A stretch of 64,000 bases of DNA, from the NCBI GenBank assembly GCA_003290165.1, contig QNQO01002090.1, positions 1 to 64,000 on the forward strand, given 5' to 3'. The DNA is from Berberis thunbergii. Taxonomy: Eukaryota; Streptophyta; Magnoliopsida; Ranunculales; Berberidaceae. The position numbers were made by a program, and so were the translations under genes. Of this stretch, positions 1 to 11,600 are shown piece after piece (position 1 is the stretch's first letter; each line of letters begins with the position of its first letter). A model generated the notes under the pieces. It had not been told where the DNA came from. It saw only the letters and a list, made by a program, of their open reading frames with translations, and ran no database searches.

Positions 1-3000
1 CTGCAATTCTGCAGACATTGGTTGCGTCGGCAACTGCCCTTGGATCAACTATTCTCTCATCAGATAAGGACCGGAGATCCTTACTGCAAAGTCAAGTTGG
101 GAAGGCTCTAAGTTCTTCTCCAGTTGGAGATGAAGCATCAGTATTAAATGTTCTGACACTAACAGGATTTAGTATTCCTAAAGTAGTCCTGCAGATTGTA
201 AGTGTAGAAGCCATTCTTAGGGTGACTAGTCCAGCTCTTAATGAGCTTGTTCTTCTCAAGGAGATTGCTTTCACTGTTTATAATAAGACCCGTCGTGTCG
301 CACGGTCTTCATGTAATGATGTAAATCAATCGACTGGCATGTCAATTAGACCCCAGTCCTCATTCATTCCTATGACTTCAAACGCTTCAGAAATGTGGAA
401 GGATTGCATGGCGACTAGAATTTCAGGATCCCTTCCACGAGAGGGTGAACTTGATACCAGCTTGAGGCCAAGTGTTTGGGACAATTCCTGGCAAGCATCA
501 AGGAGTGGAGGACTAGGTGGTGACACGAACAGGTCTGGAGATAATTTTTTTCAAGATGATGTCCGCTTCTTGTTTGAGCCACTTTTTGTACTGGCAGAAC
601 CTGGCTCAGTTGAGCAAGGAGTTTCATCTACAATTTTTGGTAATGCACAGCAGAGTCATCGAGACCAGCTGTTGAAGATGGTTATGGTGGGACCCTTATG
701 CAGAACTCAACTTCTGTAGGTGCAGAGATTGGTGGGTGCTCTTTACTTGATGGGCCTCCCGACTCTGATGGCTTTTCATCCAGCAATCAAAAGGGTACAA
801 GCCTTCATTGCTGTTATGGATGGACTGAGGACTGGCGATGGTTAGTCAGTGTCTGGACTGATTCTAGGGAGAATTGCTCGATAGCCATATATTCCCTTTT
901 GGTGGCATCAGTAGCCGACAAGACACAAAAGGACTTCAATGCCTTTTTGTTCAAGTTCTGCAGCAAGGTTGCCAGATACTATCCTGTTCTTCATCTGATA
1001 CTGGTACAATCAAACCTAGAGATATTGTAATTACACGTATTGGGAGCTTTTATGAACTTGAACGCCAAGGTAGGTTAAGCATGTTGTACGTCCCTTTTGT
1101 CATTATAGTAGATCTTGCAATTTCTGTTTACTCACTTTGCCATTTTAAACAGAGTGGCAAAAGGCCATTTACATGGTTGGTGGAAATGAAGTAAAGAAAT
1201 GGCCTCTCCAACTACGAAAATCTGTACCAGATGGAGTATCTGCAAGTAGTAATGGAAACTCGTTGCCTCAACAGGAAATGAGTTTGATTCAAGAGAGAAC
1301 TCTGCCCTCGTCCCCAAGCCCTTCTTTGTATGGCCCCCAAACAAAGACCTCTGGTTTTGTAAAAGGTGGTTTAGGACAAACAAATGCAAGAAAGCAGTTT
1401 GGGGGTAGGCAAACAGCAGTCGATGGGTCAAGGGGGCTGTTTCAGTGGGTACAGAGCATCAGTTTGATAGGGGTCTCTGTTGATCAATCCCTGCATCTTA
1501 TATCCCAGGCAGATACACCAGGTATATTCGACGACCCCTACTTTCATGAATAATTGATTCTTATATGAGTATGAAATAAGGATGGCCAAGGAGTACCCGA
1601 TATTTTATAGGAAACATGGCTAGAGGCACCTGGCTTCCTCTATCCACATTAAACTGCTTCAGACTCTCTTCAATTCCCTGATGTGGTTTTCTGCAGCGGT
1701 CTCTATAGCACTTATTTTATCGATGGAGATTTGCTAAATGTCAGGAATAAAATTAAAAAAAAAAAAATTTCTCAACTTTAGAGGGAAAATGCAGAAAAAT
1801 ACTAAAACTCCCAATAAAAATAGGCCATAATGAGATTATATTCATAGTGGATTTTATTCAGTAATGGTGAATGTTTATCTGCTTGTTCTTCTATCTTTAA
1901 AAATCTTTCTTAACATAAGTGGCCCATCTTCTGTTCATATAATGAAATTGTTAACTTCATAACTTCTAGCACCTTTTAAAACCATTGGGTGCACTTCAAT
2001 TTCTGGCAATTTGTACCACATTGGAGTCGAATGTAGAAAATTTTAATGGCATCTGCACAATCATATCATGTAGCCATGCCATATATTTCTTTACTTTAGC
2101 ATCTGCGTATCCCATTTTTTGGTGGCAGGTGTGTGAATATGATGTACTCGTAGTTTACAAACATTCCATGATTAAGGACAGTGTATAATGTGATTGACAC
2201 TAAGGTTGTGTTTGATTCCAAGGAAAATTTTTGCAAAAGTGAGGGAAGGAGGGGAAGGAGAGAGGAAGGGAGAATGAAGGACAAGCTTTTTTTATGATGA
2301 TCACCTTCCTCTTGGTTTGGTACAAAGTTGTGGAAAACATTTTCTTAGGAAGGGAGCTAAGAAAATATTTGCCAAAAATAGTCATCTTCAACCTCAAGAT
2401 GGAGAAAATTTTCCCACTTCCTATCCTATAAAATTTTAATTTTCCTTGGAATCAAACACACCCTAAGTACTCGTAATAGTGTTGTACATCATTCTGGTTG
2501 TGATCCCATATGATAGGATCAAAGTATACTTATGTACCAATTTAGGTTAAACTGTCCAAACTTCTGACAGCATTTCATAGTTTCACGCATATTACAGTCA
2601 AATGCGCATAATGCCAAATTTCACCGCTAAAAACTGGACTGACAAGGTTTTAATGTGTAACCTGATGTCAGATCCTGGCAGCTTGATTTTGTTTATTCGA
2701 TTGTTGACTTTCTAAGATGATACTTCAGGACCAAGAAAAAACTTTTTGAACTTAACTCGTTAAGCTATTTAGTAGGAATAGCAATCCAATAGGCCGCTTA
2801 CCATATACTATAACATTGTTTATACTAAGACCAAAGGCTTGTCTGCAGGGGGAGCTCAAGTTGGTGGTGATTCGGGTTTCATTCGGGTTACTTGGAAGGT
2901 TTCAAGTGCTGGTCAAATCTCTTGGTTCTGTTCCGCATACCTATGTTTGTCATCCCGTCATCTAGCATGCATTCCTACCCTCCAACCCCTCTGCAACTTC

Positions 3001-3480
3001 CCACATGCCCTAACATCTGATTCCCCGACCCCTGGCTCATCTTCTTACACAGTAAGGGTTTCTGCAATTCCTATATCAATTGGAGATTTGTGGTTATCAA
3101 AGCAAGTTCCGTCCATTAGGAACGACTCCAGGGGCAGTGCAAGTGAGGAATGGCCCTCAGTTCTTCTGTTGGTCCTTGTTGATTACTATGGAGGCAGCCA
3201 ACATAACCAAGGAGAAGATTATTAGGGGAAATATCAAGCAGGTCAAGAATTAAAAGTCAGATGTTCGAGACTATGAATTAGAGATCAATTTGATTATAGA
3301 GTCCATAGCTGCCGAGCTTCATGCTCTGTCATGGATGACGAGTGAGTCCAGCGTATATGGAAAGGCGCACATCTCTCCCATTTCATTGTGATATGATTCT
3401 GAGACTTAGAAGACTAATTCATTCGCCGATAAGGAACTCTGTCAGAAGTCAGAACATGTTACAAGTGTAGGGAAACACCG
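1..3480 (+). pseudogene. MED13: MED13 (Mediator kinase-module subunit), 3' part, with frameshifts and a decayed last exon
   Basis: MED13 links the CDK8 kinase module to core Mediator in the nucleus and tunes RNA polymerase II transcription. The gene runs in from the left edge. Exons seen: 1-1069, 1153-1521 and 2849 to about 3480; both introns have GT-AG ends. Recognisable plant MED13 stretches include SSDKDRRSLLQSQVGKALSS, MWKDCMATRISGSLPREGE, SLHCCYGWTEDWRWLV, GGISSRQDTKGLQCLFVQVL, RGLFQWVQSISLIGVSVD and IESIAAELHALSWMT. The frame breaks by one missing base near 674 and again near 868; both look like a lost G. The last exon is much worse: homology hops frames near 2890, 2960, 3018, 3040, 3195, 3340 and 3425, and a TAA interrupts it at 3251-3253. 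It is either a dying copy or a poorly assembled real gene. The MED13 identity is from memory of the family and is strong; the pseudogene status is inference. Confidence 0.75.
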
Positions 3481-5198
3481 GAAGGTAGCTTTGTCGGAAT
3501 ATCCTACTTTCCTGAGAATGGATTTTGATTGGAATCTCAAGCCCCAAAGATGGCTCTGCGGTTCGAGTTTCAATTTTGATCTTCCCAAGGGCGAGTTAGC
3601 AAGTAACATGTCAAATACTGTAACATGATACATGTGTATTCTAATGCATTAAACAACAACCCCCTCCTGTGCGCGATGTATGTCTCTTCACCATTGGTAG
3701 ATTTTTCTTTTTAGATCTATTGTAATGTGACATCTATTTTTTACTTTTTCATTTTATATGGTAATTGGAGCCTTGAAAGTACAAAATACTGATACGGCGT
3801 ATAGTTCCAACCATTTGCTATATGGGGCAATATCCAAGCCTAAATACTTGGGACCTGTTTCATCAAGGTGTGTATTGCAGTTGTGCCATTTTCATTGTGT
3901 TGTTCATCCTCTCTACCTATGACAAGTCTGGCAGGGTAGATTTACAGGTATAACAAATGTCCATTGTTCCCTGAAAATCCAGCACTTTACTCTCTACCTA
4001 TAGAGTTCTTGTACACTGTCCATGTTATTTAGAGACTATTTGATGCGCATAGAACACAATTGTGTAAAGATGAATAAGTAGAGGAGAGATGTTATTTAGA
4101 CAAATAGAGTGGGGATATCATTAATGAAAACTTTGTTTATGGTAAAGCCATGTGCATGCAGTAAAATTTGTATGAAATTTATTTTTATGTCAATTTCTAC
4201 CAGCTAGCGGACCACCTGCGGCTGCTGCCACCGCCATCGCGCACCAATATCTCTTTACAAAAAACCCTAGATTTGTTGAGTTTTGGAATGTCAAGTGAGG
4301 GCACGAGCACGAGTTGCACCATTTCAGATCAATGGGATGATATAAGCCCCAACATACTTGGAGATATTAAAGAGTGTTTTTTCCTTTTTTTTTTTTTTTT
4401 TTTTTTTTGAGGTATGCAAGTTTCAGGGAGGAACTGTTACATACTGCCCCCATGTATAAAGTGTGTTTGTTTACATGTTATTCATGTAAATTGCATAGTT
4501 TATTTTACATCCCAGAGGGCTATAATTGGAGATACCATTATTTTTTGTACCAAAATTCTTATCTCAATGGGAGATGCCCTACCTTCGAGTATTCAAAGTA
4601 TTCCATGATTATTGAGGTTTAGAAGAAACCAAATGAAAGTATGACAGAAAAATAGTTTTACTAGTTTAGTTTAAGTCAGCGATTTAAAGGGTTTTTGAGC
4701 TAGGGTTTACATGGGAAAGGAAATAGGAGATGCAAAGGAGGAGGAGGGAAGAAGAAGAAGATCACCATTAGGGATGGGCACGACCTTATCCAGATTACAT
4801 CTCGTTGCTTTATCGTCAGACGAGATAGACCTCATCTCAATGCGCAAAATGTTTTCACCCCCTAAAAAATTTCCACCCCCTACATGCGCATAATGTTTAA
4901 AGACGTATTGAGGTAAAATTTCAGATGATGTTACAAAAATGTTCAGTGGTAAAATTGATATACTTCTAATTGCTTGAAATGCAAGAAAGTTCAAACAAAT
5001 TGGACTTTGTTTTGCAATAAGGGCAATCCAAAGTAATATCCACTATTTTTTAAGATCTCATGAATCCAGCCCAGGATGTGATTTCATTTTTCGAGTAATT
5101 TCGGTAAATTGATTTTAAAAAATATTTCGCTATGTATAGAAAAGACGTAAAAAAAATTCTGATGCAATTTTGAAGTAATGTCATACCAGTTCTTAAAC
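3481..5198. other. non-coding stretch after MED13
   Basis: I see no gene here. It holds whatever 3' UTR MED13 has, a run of 24 T at 4385-4408, and a GA-rich purine tract at 4735-4770. The short frames that cross it are low-complexity (poly-Phe from the T run, Arg/Glu from the GA tract). Confidence 0.5.
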
Positions 5199-5207
5199 AA
5201 AACCTCA

Positions 5208-5679
5208 GGGTTATTTCTATTTGGCCCTAATTTGTTTATATCTATTCTGTTTGACCCCTATTTGTTCTTGTATTCTAATCTAACACTATGGTTGTCTGTT
5301 CAAGGGTGTTGACAACAAATTTCATCCAATATTTTTGAAAAGACAAATTTACCCTTGCTTAATTACTTTTTAACTCCTGCTAACCCACCCTCACTCTTTC
5401 TGTAATTTCTCTCGTGGAAAGAGAGATTACAAAAATAAAAGGTGCGTTTGTAGGGGGAGAGAAAAAAAAGAGTAGATGGAATTGTGGGAAAATAAGAAAA
5501 CAAAAGTGTTTGATTTGGAAAATTATGTGAGAATAGATTTGTCAATTCAAAAATATTAGATGAAATTTGTTAGTCAAGACTCTTGAACAAATGGTAATGG
5601 TTATTAGACTGAAATACAAGAACAATGAATGTCAAATAGAAATAGACATAAACGAATGAGGGACAAATGGGAAATACCC
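5208..5679. mobile_element. MITE with long terminal inverted repeats, Mutator-like
   Basis: The first ~140 bases (5208-5350) and the last ~150 (5530-5679) are imperfect reverse complements of each other, so the 472-base element is nearly a complete foldback. It begins GGGTTATTTC and ends GAAATACCC. It is flanked by the 9-mers AAAACCTCA (5199-5207) and AAAACTTTA (5680-5688), which match at 7 of 9 positions with two C/T differences. A 9-base duplication with long inverted repeats is typical of Mutator-derived MITEs. No coding capacity is seen. Confidence 0.75.
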
Positions 5680-5971
5680 AAAACTTTACTTTCTACTTCA
5701 GAACTTGATTTTACTTTGCATTCTGATCGAGCCTTATTTATTGCTAAGTACCTTACTGTATTGAAAGAAGTATTAGAGATTGTCTCAGGGTGGTCATCAG
5801 CAAGTAGTTGCGCACCAAAGAACATGTCCTCAAGGAATACTTTCCATTGCAAATCTGGCAATTGCATGCTTACAATTCACTCCAGAATGCCATCCAAACA
5901 TGAGAGTTGTTTCTCAAGAGTTCTCTTATACTAGATTAGTTACATGAGAGTTGTTAAAAAGATTAACATTA

Positions 5972-6219
5972 CGATATGTTTGGTTGCACAAAATCTTATT
6001 CTATGAGAATCCATGAAGGTAACACCTACATCTAAATTAATTTTAAGTTCATTCACCAATTCACCATATATGATTTTATATTCATGAGAATTCTATTCCC
6101 ACCATCGATCCTAAAATTTAATGGTGGGTAATGAGTGCTACATCAATTTAATCTTAAATATAAGGATCCTTCACGAATTCCCACGGAATAATATTCCTTC
6201 CATGCAACTAAACACACTC
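5972..6219. mobile_element. Tourist-like MITE with TTA target duplication
   Basis: The left end CGATATGTTTGGTTGCA and the right end, read as its complement GAGTGTGTTTAGTTGCA, form an imperfect terminal inverted repeat. TTA flanks both sides (5969-5971 and 6220-6222), as expected for PIF/Harbinger-derived Tourist elements. Length 248 bases, non-coding. Confidence 0.55.
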
Positions 6220-6358
6220 TTAGAACAACTTTATCCAAGTACTAGGTGAATGTCCAAACAAATCCCTATTGTATGATCGGTTTTGCTTGTATAATCTCTG
6301 TGTATTTCATATCAAACTGTTTTATACCTTAATTATTATTTTGGTATTTGACACCAAT

Positions 6359-6430
6359 GGTTCCATGGTCTAGTGGTCAGGACATTGGACTCTGAATCCA
6401 GTAACCCGAGTTCAAATCTCGGTGGAACCT
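6359..6430 (+). tRNA. tRNA-Gln (anticodon CTG)
   Basis: A 72-base cloverleaf. The acceptor arm GGTTCCA pairs with TGGAACC, with T as discriminator. The D arm region has TGGTCTAGTGGTCAGGACA. The anticodon stem TTGGA/TCCAG encloses the loop CTCTGAA, giving CTG, which reads Gln CAG codons. The T arm is CCGAGTTCAAATCTCGG with the B-box core GGTTCAAAT-like sequence. A T-rich stretch right after 6430 suits RNA polymerase III termination. No intron and no encoded CCA, as usual for a nuclear plant tRNA. Confidence 0.95.
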
Positions 6431-7369
6431 TTTTATTTTTTACAATTCTTTTCCCTCTCACATACTTCACTTATTTTAGTTTTGAATGTCTCAATATCAT
6501 TTTGTTTATATCTCATTGAGGCTTCAAATTCTCTTTTTTCATTTAACTAAGCTCACAATTTATCTTACCAAAATTATGGTGTTTTATATATTATTTGTTA
6601 TAGTCAGCTCAATTATTATATCTTCGAAGATTCAGATTATGAAATGTATAATTTTGAATTTTTTTAACTTCACCTAACTCAAAATTTGAGTTTCTGTGTT
6701 TCATTTTCTCAGTTATCGAATTTCTCATCCATCGAGTTTCATATCTTCTCCAATTATATAAAGTCGCATATTTCTAAAGTTTAGCTTTTTCATTGGTATG
6801 CTTGATATCTAGTCTAAATAGGTACATTCGACACCAAAATTTCGCTCCAGTATCTTCACCAGCACACAAATATGTCGTAATTGTTGTCATTTCTGCGAAA
6901 TGTATCGACATATGCATACTACTTGGAAGTGCATTTTAACTAAATGTATGGCAAAACATACATGATCTTTTTCATCTTTTGTTATTTAAAATAACTTATT
7001 TCAAAACTATTTTCATTAAAAAATTAGAAATTGTGTCCTATTCCTACTAAGGCGTTAGTTACGACAGTCTGGTGTCTTCAAACCAAGGGTTGTGATTTCA
7101 TTTTTTGAGTTAGTTTTGATTTCCTGATTTTAAGAAATATTTTTCGGTTTGTAAAAAAAAACATAAAATTTTCGAGGATAAATAAAATATATATAATAAA
7201 TTTTGATGGTAATAAATCTATTAAACACAGTAAATAAATCGTAAATACGAAAAAAATGAAACAAACATGAAATTAATATATAATTAGAAATTCAAAAATT
7301 CAATAAATAATTAGAAAAACCACGATGCTTGCTTCAAACGTTGGCTGCAAATCCATTCGCCCGTTTCTC
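6431..7369. other. AT-rich spacer between the tRNA and the CNGC gene
   Basis: No gene seen. It should hold the distal promoter of the downstream channel gene. Confidence 0.4.
7070..7165. repeat. one of two diverged ~100-base repeats
   Basis: This stretch resembles 5045-5160: both share TGTGATTTCATTTTT followed by GAG, and a GATTTTAA-then-AAATATTT segment in the same order and spacing, ending in an A-rich run. Origin unknown. Confidence 0.35.
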
Positions 7370-7683
7370 CAACGACAACTTCGCACCAAATCACACCCAT
7401 ATTTGCAATCCTACCATCGAGAGAGAAGACCAGAAGAAATTATTTTCTTTTGAACAAAGAAACATTTTTTTCTTCTAGTCTCTCTTCGATCAATCATCCA
7501 ATCAAAGGTGACTTTTTTTTGTCCCCAAATTTAAGTTTATTTGTTTTAAATTGAATGATATGAGCGATTGGTTCTCTGTTTGGGGAATTAGGGTTGTGCT
7601 TATTTTATTTTTATTTTTTTTGAGTTAGAAGTTGGGTTTGTGTTGCTTAGATTGAATATGTAGTTTTGAGGGGGAAATGTGTA

Positions 7684-8150
7684 GCTTGTGGCATAGACTT
7701 GATGATTTAACATTTCGTGAAAATGCGTGTTTTTCATGAATTTGTGTTGATTGTTGATTTTGAGGGAAATTGTTTGTGATATTTTGTGGTAAATTAGATT
7801 GGAAAGATTGATAGTGTTCTTCATGAATTTGTGTTGATTGTTGGTTTTGAGGAAAATGTTGTTATGTTTTGTGGCAAATTTGATTGGAAAGTTTGATAAT
7901 TTCTAGCAAATAGTGAAAATGTGTGTTCTTCATGAATTTGTGTTGATTGTTGGTTTTGAGCGAAAATGTAGTTTTATGTTTTGTGGCAAATTAGATGGGA
8001 AAGATTGATAATTTCTCGCAAATGGTGAAAATGTTTGTTCTTCGGGAATTTGTGTTGATTGTTGGTTTTGAGGGAAATGTTGAGATGTTTTGTGGCAAAT
8101 TAGACTGGAAAGATTGATAATTTCTCGCGAATAGTGAAAATGTGTGTTCT
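7684..8150. repeat. tandem repeat, ~110-base unit, about four copies, in the leader intron
   Basis: Units begin near 7700, 7816, 7925 and 8038 with TTCTTCATGAATTTGTGTTG or a close variant, and each contains TTTTGTGGCAAATT and GAAAGATTGATAATTTCT. A fifth partial unit starts near 8147. The copies differ by point changes and small indels. Short minus-strand frames here are only shadows of the repeat. Confidence 0.8.
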
Positions 8151-8564
8151 CGGTGAATTCGGTTTTTTTTTTTGAGTTTGTGTGAATATTTCTTATTGAA
8201 TTTGTAGTTTGAGGGGGAATGTTATAATTGTGGTATACAATTGAATGATTGAACATTTTGTAAAATCGTGTTTTTCATGAATTGGGGTTTGTTGTTTCAG
8301 TTTGTGGGTTGTTGATTGAAAATGTTGTACTTTATGACATTTGGTTGAACATTTCATGCAAAATCATGAATGTGTGTTGTGTTGAACTGCAGATGTGAAG
8401 TAATTGACGTTGGATTGATACAAATCGATAAGTTGGTAAGATTTGTTCTATCTTAAAATATGATTGTTTGTTTTGGGCTTTTACAATAGGTTTAAGAGAT
8501 GATATACAATGTTTTAATGTGTTTTAAATTTTTGCAGTGCAAGGCTGAAGAACCTAGGAAATCA

Positions 8565-8594
8565 ATGGATTCTAGTATATGGATGAAAACATAG
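8565..8594 (+). CDS. upstream ORF of nine codons in the CNGC leader
   Basis: In the last leader exon, 44 bases before the main ATG, an ATG opens a frame reading MDSSIWMKT and stops at TAG. It does not overlap the channel frame. Such uORFs can lower translation of the main frame; that effect is inference here. Confidence 0.4.
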   Translation: MDSSIWMKT

Positions 8595-8637
8595 TGTTAA
8601 TCAGTGCAGCATCTGTGGTATAATTCAGTTCTGCACA

Positions 8638-11600
8638 ATGTTCGATTGTGGTGGTTACAAGTCACAATATATTAGTGGGCAGAAAGAGAAGTTTGCAAGG
8701 TACAACTAGTATGGGCGTCTTCTAACTTTAACATATTTGCATACCTATTGGCACACACGTACAAACACGTTTTCATGCGTTGTATTTTTTCTTGAGAACT
8801 TTTAATGTGGATTGAAGATATCGTATTCATACATACTCAAAGTTTTGTGATAAAGAACATTTATAAGCTAATATACATGATGGGTGTTATCTCTGAATAA
8901 TCATGGAAAGATGTTCAGCATCCATGCAAATGAAGGATCAGAGGAGAATAACTAACATTCTTATAAATAAATAAAACAACAAAGCAATATTTGAACACAT
9001 AACTCTCCTGTCAACAGGATTAAGGAGAGCAATTAGCATAATCTTACATCTGTTTATTTGTTGTTGTTAAGAATCCAAATAAGGCTTGCATAAGGAACTA
9101 ATATGCAATATGCTCTAAAACCTTGGATCCCTGATTAGATAAGATGAGAAGTGACAAGCTGGGATAGTACTAAAGAGAGGACATGTTGAAATTTTAAAGG
9201 ATCATAAAAGCTACTCATGGAATACGACAACAGGCCACCCAAGGACATATGCAGTCTCGGGCGTTGGGTGAGGCAACGAGGGGTACCCTGATACCATGCC
9301 ATCTAGTACTCAAGGCATCCCTTTTCTTTGGTTTTTTAGGTACCCTTATGTATGCATAGCTGCAATACTATGCATCAGCCCAAATGCGCATATAACAGAT
9401 TTACCTAAAGACATCAGTTTGATTGATATTCATAATCCAGTAACAAACACCATAAACAACAATTCAAAAGACAACAATAACCATAACATAGAGCTGAAAA
9501 ACTATTCAAAAGCAAGCTTAAAGGCAAAATTCAACAACCATAAACATAAAGTCAATTGTTCATAGATCTTCCACCCAATTGAACCCATCATTTTCATGAT
9601 CATGAACGGACTGTAATAAGAAAGGGAAAAGAAAAAGGGAAGCAGCAGGCATATCATTAATTGAAATAAAAAAGGGATAGAAAAGAAAAAGAAGAGCACA
9701 TGCCTGACATGTGCTGACTTTTGTGTTTTGTAGTGCTGGACCGTCGCATAGCTACCTTTTACTACAACCATAAGGTGCTCGGAATTTTGTGGAGGCATTG
9801 ACTTTAACAACATAGTTGTGGACTGAACTCTGAATCAGAAGTACATCCATTCGGAGGATGAAACACTATAACACTTGGGATTTCTCTCTTGGAATTAATC
9901 CAAGTCATGGTTTTCCCAATCATTCATATTTCTTATTAAATATGCAAAATTGTTTTCTTTAGTGATGAATCAAGTTCTGGATTCTGTTTTGTGTGAGTCA
10001 GTGAGATAGGATAAAGGTTTAGATATTGAAGCAGTGAGTTTTCATTCAGAATGTTCTCCTGTACCAATCATGTCCTCCTTATCCAACTTGTACTTGTAAG
10101 CACCTAATTATTTTTGAGATCTCACTGAAACCATTCGACGCCCGTAGAGCGCACTGTGGAAGCATTATCCTATCAACATGCCCATACTTAGGAACAATAA
10201 TTCTCATCCGCTAGCTCCCTTCATTCTCTTAGATCGCCATATTCATTTCCAATGCATATGCACGGAAAGATGAAACGACAAGAGAATAGAAACAGCTTAA
10301 GAAGCAGTGAGACCCCTTGAGCGAGGATAAAAGCAAATAGAACGTGACCAGGGCCTCTTTACACTTGGAAGGCAACAAAAACATCCTGTGTACTTGAATA
10401 CTCCCTATACATTTTATTATTTTTTTCTGATGTAATTGCAGTAAATAAAAACATTGCTGAAACATTCACTATATGTATCTCACTCATAAATGCTGTAACT
10501 CTGGCAGCCAATCTAAGTTATTTACGTGAGCGAAATAGGACATGTGACCAGCCACATATTCTGACACTTACAAGCTTTGTCTTGAAAGTTTATTGGACTT
10601 GGTGCTAGTTATACTGATTAATGTTACTGATGGTGATTGCTACTCTTCTTATTCCAAACACTGGAAAATCATGACATATCTACTAATTCTAGATCATGTT
10701 TTTTCTTGTAGTTGAATTGATGAATTTGGCATCATTCATCGACATCTAATTTGTCTATATTGTTCAATGCTATGATGTTTTAGGTTCGATGACTTTGATT
10801 CAAGATTATCAGTGTCTTCAGATACAGGAAGGATGAACAAATGTGGGTTCAGTGTTGAGGGGATGGGTCGTGCTGGCCGTGCGTCTAACTCAACATCAAA
10901 ATCATTTAGAAGAGGGATGAGAAGGGGATCTGAAAGGATAAAATCAATTGGTCAATCACTTAGATTTGGGGTTTCTCGGGCAGTGTTTGCAGAAGATCTT
11001 ACAGTCGAAGAGAAGAAGATATTTAACCCTCAAGACAAATTCCTCCTACTTTGGAATAGGCTTTTTGTCATATCGTGTATTTTTGCTGTATCTATTGATC
11101 CCTTGTTTTTGTACCTTCCAGTCATCAATAGTAGGTCACGTTGCCTAGGTATAGACACAAAATTTGCCATCACAACTACAGCACTGCGGTGTGCTGTAGA
11201 TGCTTTCTATGTCATTCACATGGTTTTCCAGTTCCGCACAGCTTATATTGCCCCTTCATCTCGAGTTTTTGGTCGAGGCGAACTTGTTGTAGATCCTGCA
11301 CAAATAGCTAAACGGTACTTGCGATGGTACTTTATTGTGGACCTTCTTGCGGTCTTACCCTTGCCACAGGTGTGATGAGTTACTTTCTTTTAATGCTTTT
11401 TTTTCCTTTTAATGTTATCTTGACCTTGATTGAGAATCACACTCACATGCACATACTACTTTGCTTTTAATCTGGAGTGTCACTTTATTTCAGTCTTTCG
11501 TCTTATATACAGCTGTTGTTTGATTTGAAAACATGCAAAATTATTTGACTGAGCTAATCAACACTTGTAGGAAAAACATTCTAAGAAACTGCAAGCTTCA

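Larger units (their letters stand above)
7370..8637 (+). other. 5' leader region of the CNGC gene with two leader introns
   Basis: Inferred non-coding leader exons: one ending at 7507 before a GTGACT donor, a small exon 8393-8435 bounded by a CTGCAG acceptor and a GTAAG donor, and 8538-8637 after TTTGCAG, running into the ATG at 8638. The first leader intron (7508-8392) contains a tandem repeat. The transcription start is not fixed by sequence; an exon start near 7370-7440 is a guess. Confidence 0.5.

Noticed and set aside
2839..3225. 128-codon frame as a separate gene
   Set aside because: Its last third is clear MED13 sequence and other frames beside it carry the rest, so it is part of the decayed MED13 exon.
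4168..4622. Two overlapping plus-strand frames with poly-Phe
   Set aside because: They depend on the 24-T run and have no domain or codon bias.
4711..4893. Arg/Glu-rich 60-codon frame
   Set aside because: Made by a GA-rich tract; no homology recognised.
5629..5934. 101-codon plus-strand frame
   Set aside because: It begins inside the MITE, crosses its right end, and shows nothing recognisable.
7600..8256. Minus-strand Asn/His-rich frames
   Set aside because: Shadows of the tandem repeat in the CNGC leader intron.
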